A stretch of 64,000 nucleotides of DNA from Polytrichum commune (Eukaryota; Streptophyta; Polytrichopsida; Polytrichales; Polytrichaceae). Positions 49,301 through 60,100 of this stretch are shown piece after piece. Location: assembly GCA_950295325.1 (NCBI GenBank), contig OX485804.1, positions 50,530,001 to 50,594,000 on the forward strand, in the 5' to 3' direction. The notes under the pieces were generated by a model, which worked only from the letters and a program-made list of their open reading frames with translations, did not search any database and had not been told where the DNA came from. The position numbers and the translations under genes are program-made. The number at the start of each line of letters is the position of its first letter. Positions within the stretch are counted from its first letter, which is position 1.

Positions 49301-50604
49301 ATGATATGGTATGTCTCCTCCAGGCATGTATACTGATCCTCGTGAAGCTGGTTATGTGATTGGCTTAAGACCACATTGGAATCTTGTTGCTTCAAACTCA
49401 TGCTTCTGAATTTCAACGTATCCATGTCTTGGTCTGATGTTTCTTGTGATATGGCAGGAAATGGTGGAAATGCGTTCTCTTGACAGAGTGGTTGTTAGTA
49501 CGTTCCCATTGTTGGCATATCAGGAAGGATTGTTTTCAAAAGAGGAGGCTGGGTATGTGACAAACTGTCTTAAGGATGATGGGAGATAGATATTTTGTTA
49601 TGGAGGTTTTCAGTGATATACTAAGCATTGGGTTGTATTTGATGTATCCTGTTCCGTTGCAGTTGGTGGGGAGGAAGGAAGGTATCAGAGTTGGGAATTT
49701 TCGTTGGGAGTTTGTCCCCTTAAATTTCCAATTGGTTGTTTTGCACTCAAACCAATAATTTCATTCCGCTTGTGGTGCATGCATGGAGCAAGTGCTTGAA
49801 TAAAGGGCAATCTATTTTGGTTCTTTGAGGGCCAAACTCATTTTTAGCACCTCCTAGCAAGCCAAAATGAGTTTGACTCTCAATGAACAAATATAGAATG
49901 TTCTTTGTCCAAACCTCCACTCTACCTCCAAGCATGCACCAATAACTTACCTAGCATGGATGGTCTTGTAAGCAAAACAATGAACTCCCGACCAAAATTC
50001 ATGATGGGTTAGAAAATAACTCTATTGTCAGATCACCTTGTCAACTTGGCCATTACTGTATTCCTCTCTTTGCTGGTTATCCATCAGATTTATACACATC
50101 TCTCATCTGTAATTTGTGATTATTTGCAGATGTGCTATATGCCTCAACAATTACCACATTGCCGAGATTTTGTGTAGAATACCTGCCTGCAAGCATGCGT
50201 TTCATGTGAAATGCATTGATAAGTGGTTTCAAAAAGACCCCAGTTGCCCACTCTGTCGAGGCTCTTTACAGGATATTCAGTCGAGTCGACATTCTTTGGG
50301 TGCCAATGTGGCGCCTGAGTGGTGGCCACCGGAATCCATGTCATCAAGCAGCACTTGTGACAACAAATTGGTGGTGGAGGGCTCGTCTTCAGGGGACGAC
50401 GCGTCCTCAAGTCATAGCCAGGACAATTTTCCTCAGGACAACCCAGCACCCCTCACTGCCAAGGACTACCAACCACTTCTTGTCAAAAAAGACTCCACTA
50501 GTTTAGGAAGCTCCTCTAGGTCAGCAGATTGTGATTCTACATCATTGAGTGTACAATGGCCGCGAAAGAGTGCTGCCAAAGTATCAATGCCACAATTTAG
50601 GTAA
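43317..50604 (+). CDS. Membrane-anchored RING-H2 E3 ligase with EGF-like ectodomain
   Basis: Likely transmembrane ubiquitin ligase with a lumenal or extracellular sensor region. Exons: 43317-43473, 45251-45565, 46125-46253, 46373-46480, 46689-46798, 47509-47896, 48511-48849, 49145-49308, 49458-49552, 50130-50604; all GT-AG with compatible phases, 759 residues. A hydrophobic signal sequence covers ~36-55 (WLLVLLCCFFFLGCRAG). The ectodomain has three ~100-residue modules with shared words (EWKYFKFE / EWAYVNL; FYIGVYN / ILAVFNV), separated by two EGF-like Cys clusters (~203-236 and ~372-402; CECEPGYGGNFC) and rich in N-glycosylation sequons. The transmembrane helix is ~520-545. The RING-H2 at ~603-645 fits C-x2-C-x15-C-x-H-x2-H-x2-C-x10-C-x2-C with the E2-contact W (CIDKWF). 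The tail is Ser-rich. The first exon rests on splice phase and signal sequence only. PA-TM-RING proteins are the nearest known layout, but no PA domain is seen. Confidence 0.87.
43640..44310 (+). repeat. ~140-bp tandem repeats in RING gene intron 1
   Basis: About five diverged units spaced 132-145 bp, each with CAGAAAATGATGTCATATGG, TTGACAAAGTTCTTCATTGA-like and GGGAAGAGATTATGCCCTCC-like words (units near 43698, 43830, 43975, 44114, 44251). Confidence 0.85.
44700..45190 (+). mobile_element. Possible solo LTR in RING gene intron 1
   Basis: AATATTGAGGGGGAA, resembling a polypurine tract at a retrotransposon 3' end, is followed by TGGTTGTAAAC, a plausible LTR start. AGCTCTCA-type words repeat in the following 400 bp. 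No coding region or second LTR, and no target duplication, was found. Confidence 0.25.
48135..48400. mobile_element. Arm of the foldback MITE family in RING gene intron 6
   Basis: GGATTAGCAAATCTATATGG, AATATCTTATTCATTGTCAA-like, TATTGACTATTGAACCTAGA and GTAGTCCAATCTCTTTAAAC occur in the same order as in the complete element at 60911-61476. The opposite arm is not evident. Confidence 0.65.
49670..50024. mobile_element. MITE in RING gene intron 9
   Basis: Second member of the three-copy intronic family. TTGTGGTGCATGCATGGAGC on the left and CTACCTCCAAGCATGCACCA on the right pair as inverted repeats, and TTCCAATTGGTTGTTTTGCA and GAAAATAACTCTATTG mark outer parts. The left limit is uncertain by about 20 bp. 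Confidence 0.75.
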
Positions 50605-51985
50605 AAAAAGCTGTCGGGTATGTTTGTGGGGAGGGTGTTGTTGGTTGCTCTTTTGTTCTTTCACCGTTGATTGGCTGGTGTCTATGCAATATTGGGTTGA
50701 GCACATTCATTGTTTTTTATATACTAAAGGGTACAAGAGAAAAGGGCTTCAAACCTATTCTTGGACCCAATTTTTGGACTCTCTCCTTGCTAGTGTTGGT
50801 TGGCACTGTCATCACCTGTAGAACTTGCGTTTTCTGGTATAACTGACTATTGTTTTGCCCTTGACGAAAACAACCACTTTAGACCTGTAGACAAGGTAGA
50901 AGCACCTACTAACAGACACTTTGAGCAATTCAAAGAATTAGCACATTCATAAGGATGTTAATGCAAATGAGTTTATAAAATTTGGACATTGTGTGCTTTA
51001 GATATGATTAATAATAGTGCAGGTTTCTGTAAGTGTTAAAAGTGGTTACATAGTCTCCCCCAAAGCTGATAGTGTTGTGACAACTTTTTGTCTCTTAACC
51101 AAAGAGCTATGATGTCTTAAACATTTGAAGAATACTAATTTCATATAAATAGATGCTCAGTTGAGGGCAAAAATAGGTGATATACAGAAGTGGGTGCTTC
51201 TGCCTTACAGTGAGTGTTTCCAGTAACCAAGCTGTATAGCAAGATTGGTTTTCATATCGGTTTTGCCTTCAATGGTTGGTTTACAATTAATGATGAGTGT
51301 ATTGTCATTGAATATTTCCTTCCAAAAATGTGCCAGATAAAATACTGCATGAGCATCATCATTCTCAGACTCTACTGTGATGTTGGATCCAATTCCTATC
51401 TCTCGGCTCAGTTCCTTGCTTCTATAGCCCTCAAATAAGGATCGGCATGCAAAATGTGCTTGTGTTCGATTCAGTAAGGACGAGTGCCTGCAACACCAAG
51501 GCAAATTGGATTCACCCAGTACAAAAAGTTTACACTTCGTTGTGAGTATGCCATGTAGGTTTCTTATCTTTGAATGTGTGGTGATATAGATTTGCAACTT
51601 GTGACCAGTTTTGCTCTCACGAATCGCTGCCCTACGACTGACTCAGTCTTGTTGTTTTGCTTTGCTTATAAAAGATGAATTCGACATAGGAATTCGAAGG
51701 AGGTTTAGTTGAGGATGTGATTTATCTCACTTCATCTTATGCTGGCTAGAATCTACATATAATGAAACAATTAACACATATGATTTGAGGCCCCCGTTGC
51801 CACCAGTCAACACTCTTCTTTAGAGAAAATCATCTTCACAAAGGTCTTTAGAGCAATACTCTAATACATGTTGCTCCAATGACTTGTATAGATGAATAAC
51901 ATGTATTGTTCAAGTGTTTGCCCTATATGTTGAAAACCCACTCAATATCAGGAATTGGCTATGATTTCATGTTTTTTTGAAATAA
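50605..51985. other. 3' flank of the RING gene
   Basis: Presumed 3' UTR, then AT-rich DNA. No second gene is recognisable and overlapping short open frames look random. Confidence 0.4.
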
Positions 51986-51992
51986 ATTTCAG

Positions 51993-52123
51993 GTATGAAA
52001 GGAAATGAGATTGATATCAAAGTCCGGGAAGTCAAAAGGCTTATGGAACTAAAAGTGCATCAGGAATGTGTCAAACCAATTGATTCCCTAGAGTGGCAAA
52101 GTGTGGTAGCCTTTGTGAGACAT
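51993..52123 (+). CDS. Orphan exon-like segment of unknown gene
   Basis: An open segment bounded by a good acceptor (AATAAATTTCAG) and a donor (AGACATAG then GTTAGT). It encodes a balanced, charged peptide beginning MKGNEIDIKVREVKRLMELK and continuing through DSLEWQSVVAFVRHR, unlike the low-complexity frames around it. I do not recognise the family and found no partner exons nearby. It may be an alternative last exon of the RING gene, a captured exon in a transposon, or chance. Confidence 0.35.
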
Positions 52124-55100
52124 AGGTTAGTATCGACTTGGATACTTGGCGGTACGGATTCATCATGCTTCTGCAGACGACATGGATTTTTTTTCCATAT
52201 TTTAAGTCCTCCCAATGTGAAGCACTTTTTGGAAGTGTCATTTACACACATGGGTGTTTTGCAAAATTGCCATTGTTATTAGGGGCATTTTCTCTTGTAT
52301 TGAATGTCGAGATGTTGTATGAGGCACTTGAAGTGGAAAAAAAACAATCTTGTGTTGATTATTTTTTTATTTAACCATGTGAACCACATGGAGGACGTGT
52401 CACTTGTAGGTGAACTTGATACAACATCTAGATGGTTGTTTGTAGTGAGTATGGAAAATGGCTTCCAAGTAGGTTAGTCACTGCTACTCTTACATGCTTG
52501 GAAAATGAAAGGCAATTGTGTCCATTCATATAAGAAAGCAACCTTCTTTAAGAGAATTTCTCCTTTGCAATAAGATATGTGGATGTTATTTGCTTTTAAT
52601 GGATACCTATATTTGTATGGAGTGATGTTTGGTATGGATCTAAGAACAAACATCACAAAGATACTTCTTTAAAAAAGATTGAACTACATCTTTAATTTGT
52701 TTTGACAATTCTATAATTCATAGTCAACACAATTGGAGGACCCATGTAATCTTGTAAAGAATCAACACACGTGCACTTTCAATATCATAATTAAATAAGG
52801 GGAAGTCCAATCTTCAAGTCGATTTTTGCTGATATTTGACGGACATAAATTTCAAATGCAAATTTGAAGTTTTAATATCCAATCAATAGAAGATGAAGAA
52901 CAAGACAAAACTAACCAAACAACACCCATGTATCCCAATGCATAACCACAAATTTGCACCTCATTTGCACTTGAGCCATGTGATCAACAAACTTGGTATT
53001 GCACTAGAGGAAAAGTTCTTTTGAAGAAGGTTGAGCTCTTATATGTGTGCACATAATCACATCATGCATTCAAGTGTGGTGGTCACTAACCAACTTGACA
53101 ATCATCTTTCATTCCAAAAGCATTCAAGTGTTGTGGTGATTACCTAGTTGGAGCCTTCCTTGTTATAAACAACTATCCACAAATGGATGATGGTGGGGTT
53201 TAACACCGACGGGCCACCTTGCAGGCTGGAAACCTAAATACAAGATCACTATCGGGAAATAGCTAGTCTAGTGCCGGGGGGGGGGCACTAGCGGTATTTT
53301 AAAAATGATGTGCGATAAAATATAGGGTATTTAATATTCATTCAAGGTAGAAATTTGAAGAATTCTATATAAAATATAAGGGTGAATTAGTGTTGGGAAC
53401 CAATTATAAAAAAAATATCATGCAATATAACATGTGTAAGGGACCACATTTTGCTTCATCAAAGAAGATGAAGGGCTCAATTTTATTCCATGAAGGTTTC
53501 TCTTCATTAAGGATACTTTGAACTTCATTATGTTTAAACAATGACACAAAGGGGTATATTTGAGACAATATTTGATGTTTGAAATTCTTTTGCAAATGTT
53601 ATAGAACTCTTGCTATTCTGCGAATGTTGGATAGTTGTGTTTCTTAACACACTAAATTTTAAGGTTGTACTCTACTTGCATTCCCCATTACAATCTTGTT
53701 GGTGTAAAAAAAGTATATTATGTTTTCTTCTTGCCATACCACAACAATGCAATCCCGTTGTTAAAATGCCAATTCACAATGCACCCCCCCCTCGGCTAAA
53801 AATTAAAGGCTATCAAGAATTTGTAAGAAAATAAGGGTATTTAATATTTAATGCATTCTAGATTTCTAATCACCAATAGGATAATAGAATTTTCATCTCA
53901 ATAAAAAATTTTCTACTTTAAGGACTCCTAATATTCTAATTCTTAAAGATAATTACCCCCCCCCTTGAAAATAAGTGGTTATTGCAGGTGTCTCCAAAAA
54001 TTTACTATGAGTGCCCCCCTTGTGGGTCTGGTACACTTGTGTCAAATATTCATTTGTCTAAAGGCGGTCCAACAATCCATAATAATAATAATAATAATAA
54101 TAATCCAACATTTTTTTGATATTTTATCAATTTCAACTTGTTCACCAATAACCAATCAATAAGTGATAGGTTTACACATTGCATATTAACTCAATCATAT
54201 GATTTGGGAGAAAGTTCATTTTTTGTATGTTATACACATTGAGTGGGAGTAGTGTCCATAATACATGTGGGATGTGTTAACTTGAGAGGTGAAGCTCCGA
54301 TAATCCTCTTGTATGATGTTTTTGTAATTTTTGTATAACAACTTCAAATCAAACAAATCTTGTTGGAGGTGGTAATAAGTTTGATTGTATAAGTTATCTT
54401 AGTTGAACACAACTCAAAGAAAATTAGTATGCTTTACACAACCAAGCTTCTAAAATTTGGTCTTAACTTATTCTCTCTTCAAGCCTCCTACCTTTGAGAA
54501 AGTTTGCTAAAATTTGTTCATATCTTTTGCATAACATCTTCAAATCACAAATTATTTTTTTAGAGATGGTATTATGTGTAATTGTCTAAGTTTTCTCAGT
54601 CGAGCACAACTCCAAAACAAATGTTTTTCTTTGCATAATCAAACTTTGGAAACATGTTTATTGCACATTTTCTCTTTAAAGCTCATACACCTCTTGAAGA
54701 TGCTTGCTGAAATCTTTGCATGTATTTTGCAAAAAAGAAAAATTGAATCACAATTTTTTTTTGAAGGTGGTACTTTTTTTGAATTGAAAACTTCTCTTAG
54801 TTCAACACAATTCCAAATATGTTCATCTTCTATGTCAAATAAAGGTCCAAAAATTTGTTGAGGACATAGACTAAGTTCTCAATACATATTCTTGCGATTC
54901 CTTGTTAATTTACACTCTTTACAATGAGTTAGAATGACCTTGAATATTAAGATGAACCTCTTCTTTTTGTAATATATTGTAATGAACTAGCAAGATTGTG
55001 TAATCCTATGTTATCCAAAATAAATTTGCATTTATTTAAGACTTATTTAGTGTTAACCTACTTATTTGCACACAATAAAATTGCAGCCATGTACTTGGTG

Positions 55101-56800
55101 GGCTTTGATTCAATGTTGTAGTTTGAGGTTTGAATCAATGCAAAGTCATTTTAGATATATAAATTTCTAGGTTTGTGCTATTGCATGCATGGAGGTTGTA
55201 AGCAATGCGAAGCATTTGCTTTTAATCTTTTGTTGTATGATAGGATGTGGCCACCAACTGTGATATGATAGTTTTAATTAAGTAACCATTGATCTTGAAT
55301 ATGTATGGTCATACATTTTAGTGGAGACCACTTCCAACAAATCCCATGTGTTTTCATCCACAACTTCTAGATTTTGTGCATGAACAAACTTTAATTCCTC
55401 ATAAATGGCTTGAGTAAGTGGATGTCTCATTGCTATCATAGTTCATCATTATTTATGCTCTCAACTAGTTATGTTGTCTATAGAAGATGTTGTGGTTCAT
55501 GGAAGTTGAGATAACCCCAAAGATGGTGCAACTAACATATCATGTTCATGAAAGAGAAGCTAGAACACGAGCAAACCAAGAGATAACCTTTACAAACTAT
55601 TATGAACTATATTTGCAAAGACTTATAATAATTACACCCCAATGTGACCCTTATCCAAAAGCAACCCTTGGATATGTTTGCCAAAAATGAACATTGTATG
55701 AATAAGAAAGCTCAAATATTTTTTTTGAACACACCTATACATGACCAACACCTTGATTAGTCCTAGCTTATGGATATGGTGTCTATAAACTACGTATTTA
55801 GATGTATTAAAATTCTATTTCAATTACAGACAAGATCAAGACACTCCAAGGTGGTCCTTATTTTTATTGTTAGCTTGTAATAATCCAAGCAATTGGCACA
55901 CCATTGTGCCAACCATAAAACACCAATACGGAAAATAATAAGAATTTGGGTTTACATGTCTCATGTGTTGCATCCATAAAGATTGCTTCATTGTTGTTAA
56001 TACTCAACAACATTTTTTTGCCATGAGGTTTGAATGTCTAATGTAAATAACAAATCAATTTGTTATTTATGCTTTTGAAAAAAAGAGTATATCATTTGAA
56101 TGTTCTGATATTCATATTCTCACACTAAGTAGGTCATTTTCGTTACGGTATCATATATCCATTTGTGAGCAATGGACATAGTAGCGGATATGCCTCAAAT
56201 CTAGAAAACATCTTTGACCATCAATTTTCCACTCTTCATATTTTCTAGCCACACTTTCTTGTGTGTTGCATATATTTGTCTTGTTATATATCCCGGGAAC
56301 ACCTTATCCAAGGTCCAAGTCTTAAGTGCTTTAATTATTCAAGATGCATATTATTATTATTATTTTCTTTTATAATCATGATCATTTGGCTATGGGTTGC
56401 ACTTCCATCTTCTCTTGTATGATCAACATGATAGTAAGAAATATTTGCAATACGTGGATGTATAAACAAACGCTTGGTTGAAATTTAGCAATGTAACATT
56501 TTTTTTGAACTTGGGATGAAGGAGGCAAACGGATTACTAAATATAACTAGACTAGATGAGATTCGAATTTTGACAGTCCATATTTTTGGGTTGTATGCAA
56601 TACGTCAAAACATGTATTATAGAATTTTTCTTGCAAAAAAATTCAGAATGCCCGCAAATGGGACATTCATCCATCGGGTACCAATGTATTGGTCAACCTC
56701 CCCTAGCCCACAGGTCTTGACACCTCCTCCACTTCCTCTGAACAATAACTTAAACATTATTAAACCATGTGCGTTCGTTCATGTGGCCCCTGAGAATATA
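52124..56800. other. Long AT-rich intergenic stretch
   Basis: No gene recognisable. It includes the right-arm form of the foldback family at about 52650-52830 (AAAGATTGAACTACATC, AATTGGAGGACCCATGTAA), an inverted pair around a 10-base poly-G run at 53270-53292 (CTAGTGCC / GGCACTAG), poly-C runs at 53784-53791 and 53956-53964, and an (AAT)n tract at about 54079-54102. Confidence 0.45.
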
Positions 56801-56802
56801 AT

Positions 56803-56876
56803 CATGGAATGCCCCAACCTAGTGCACATTCAAACTTAGTTTGAGTCTCCTTGCACTAGGTTGGGGCATCCCATGG
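56803..56876. repeat. Hairpin upstream of the DNAAF4-like gene
   Basis: CATGGAATGCCCCAACCTAG followed by TGCA pairs with TGCACTAGGTTGGGGCATCC followed by CATG, giving a stem of about 24 bp with one bulge. A second small stem (TTCAAACT / AGTTTGAG) sits in the loop. It lies about 245 bp before the start codon. Confidence 0.75.
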
Positions 56877-57120
56877 TTACAGGTATAGGTAATAGGCAAT
56901 CCTTTGAGTGCAAAATATTTCCCTTTCAACAATTCTGAGACCCACTTCCCAAGTAAGCTGCGGTTAGGCAAACTGGAGATGATAATAAGAAGAAGAACTG
57001 TTGTTGGCTGCTCCTAGGATGTGTATGTTGTTGAACATGAACAAAATGAGAAAAGGAAGGCACAGGTAGGAGAAAAGGATTGTTTTCTTGTTTTGTTTCT
57101 TGGTAAACCTCGAAGCCAGA

Positions 57121-60100
57121 ATGCCTATATCTCCAGACTTCAAGTGGCAGGAGAGTGAAAGTTGGGTGAAAATTGATGTAGTGCTGCGTAATGTGAATGC
57201 ATTGACAGCAGACATCACCAGTAAGTTGTGCTTTAAACTCGCACCATCTCTTTCCCACCTGTTTCGAGACCGATTTAGGGTTTGTTGATTTGAAATTAAC
57301 CCCTTAAAGGACCAAGGAGTTCAGTGTACTACCTACACACACAATTTCTACAAGCCCCAGCAAGTCTAAAAATCATAATTCTTATAGTTATCCGAGGTTG
57401 GAAACTTTACTTCATACATTATCTTATGTCAAGGGAGAAAACAGAACTATAATCATGTGGGACATTGAATCGATGATCAAAGTATTATGCATGTACTTGA
57501 ATCGCTGCTGTGTATGTGAACCGTAATCCTCAATTACACTACGGTATTCAACTGACTTAATCGAAAGCGCACTTGAAGAATGAGTTGATTTTAGATAAGT
57601 TAGGGTCACTTTTGACATAATTAGCTTATAATGAAGGATGTAGCTCAAATATACGGTTTCTGTGCAAATAGAGGCCCAGATTGCAGGGTAACCCTTCACG
57701 GTAGACAAGCATCATAATATCAGGAACCAAATTCCTTCAATGGGGACATATATGGACATTTTTGTTGTTATTTTCTTGCAGCAACGGAGTGCTTTGTGAA
57801 GGTCAACAGTTACCCTTTTTTGTTTCAAGTGGACTTGGCTGGGGAGATTGACACCAAAGAAAGCTCGGGTGTGGTGAACCAAAATGGCGTGCACTTCTTC
57901 TTAGTCAAGGTTCGGCTTCTGATTAGTACGATTATGTATATCATGTCAAGTTCATTTGCAGAAGAAATTTGTACTAGTCATTAGAGTTATCCTTTTAACA
58001 CAACATGACTTTTGGTTGATAGTGGAATGTTTTGCATAGATCAATACCTTCACATGTTGAGTAGGTTTTTGGTGCATGCTTGGAGGTGGTAGTGTGGAGG
58101 TTTGAACAAATAACGTTTTTCATTGGTTTATTGAGGGTCCAAAATCCATTTTGGCATGTCAAGAGGTGCTAAAATGAGTTTGGCCCTCGATGAACCTCAC
58201 AAAATAGGTTACTCTTCATTTAAATTCTCACACTACCTCTGAGCATGCACCACAAATGGGAAGAAATGAATGACTTTGTATGCTAAACAACCAATGGAAT
58301 TATACAGGATGAACTTGCAAAAAGAAGTCCCATTGAGCTAAGGGATTATTGTCTTTTTTCTGCATGGAGTGGACAGTTACTGTGGGGTCAGGGTTTGGTG
58401 TGCGTGTTTTTGCAGTTTGAGAAAGGAAAAAATTAAAAGGATGCTAGTTTTTCTTCCTTTTTCTTCTTCTTTTGTGCAGAAGGAAGAGGGACTTTGGACT
58501 AGATTGGCAGCTGTTGGAGACAAGAAGGATCTTATGGCGCAACGTGAAAGGTCTCTTCAGAATGTTAGAGAACTCTCCCAAGAGGTACTCAGAAACTCTT
58601 ATTAGTTGCACAAAAAACTGGGCGGTGATTGGTGTTTTAGACTATCTGTGGTTTATCAATCCAAATTCAGAGTGGTTGGAACAATTTTTTCTTTTGCTTC
58701 TGGATGTGACTTCAAAGTCTTCACTTTACCCAACCTTAATAATGGGTTTTTTTCTAAAAAAAATTAAAAAAAATTAATGCAAGCAGGAGAAGAAACAGAT
58801 GCCTGCGAAGAAATCAAAGATTGACCGCATTGCAGTAGGAAAGCAAATGGACCTTGATGAGGTCAGTTGTGCTTTCATTCCTTGGCCTTTATTCGTTTCC
58901 AACAAAATTCTGTTAATGACCTTGCAATTCAAAATGTGAACGTTGAAAAATTGTCAGACGAATTCTAACAATGAGATCCTCCATAACAATAGACCTATTT
59001 TGAGATTTGTTAATCATCAGCGAATGTGGAGGATTTGCCAGTCCAACTTGGAGAAATTGTGCTAAAGGATTTTAGGGTTTATGGGTTGAAGTTTTCTACA
59101 AAATTCCGATTGTGGTTTCTAACATGCAGGCATGGTCTTTGTTGGCATATCATATTTGAAGTTCAAGCGCAAGGCTATTGCGACAAGAAAAGCAGCTGAA
59201 TTGCTGGCTGAAAATGTGAGTCCCGGAATGGAGAATGTAAAGTGGAGTCCAAACATTAGAAATCAGATACCTACAATGTAAAGAATATTGAACTAAAATA
59301 TTTGGAACCCTATGTAAGGGAGAATGACTTCAGTTCCTGGCAATTGGTTCATGCATATTAAAAAACCTCATCATGACCACTATGACCAGGCAGAGATTAC
59401 TGACTGGAAGGACCAACTCTCAAAGGGCCCTGAAAAAATCCCCACAGAAGTTGAAGCTGGAAAATTGTCAATGAAAAATCGTCAAGTATATGCCCAACAT
59501 TCCGACACTTGGAAATCTATACAAGAGCTGTCCACAGACACACAAGATTCTTACGATAAACCTTGTAAGAAGGAAAGAGTTTTGTTTTCAGACGAGCTGT
59601 CAAACAAAACTGCTGATGCTTGCATGTACAGAGAGGAGGGTGAAGCACTTTTTGAGCAAAAGGGTGCAACAAAGTGTGATGATCACTTAAAAGGTGCAGA
59701 AAATGGGTCAAACTTCAAGTCCAACAATAATGCATGGGTTGGTGATGAGTACTTGCAACCAGTGGTGCCTGCACCACGAAAAACTGCGCGTGTGTCAATT
59801 ACATTTAGCCCCAAAGCACTACCTGACCACTTACCAGCTCGTGAAAGCCGAGGTAATTTATTTTCTTAGAATAGATTACATTGTTTATGGTATTTAGTGT
59901 CACTTACTATTCGGAGTTATGCAATGTTATAATGTTTCACTTAGAATGAAAGTTTTCACTAGGTTGAGTCGTTCATGTTCAATAATTTGGAAAGAACCTT
60001 TTTGATATGAATTTTATACAAAAAAGTTATAGCATTGCATAATTCCAAATAGTAAGTAACACTAAATACCATAAACGGTGTAGGTCACATCCCTTTCACT

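Noticed and set aside
49747-49935. Minus-strand frames inside RING intron 9
   Set aside because: They coincide with the palindromic MITE and are by-products of its inverted repeats.
51205-51597. 130-codon minus-strand open frame downstream of the RING gene
   Set aside because: No motif recognised, a competing frame on the opposite strand, and a position in the probable 3' flank.
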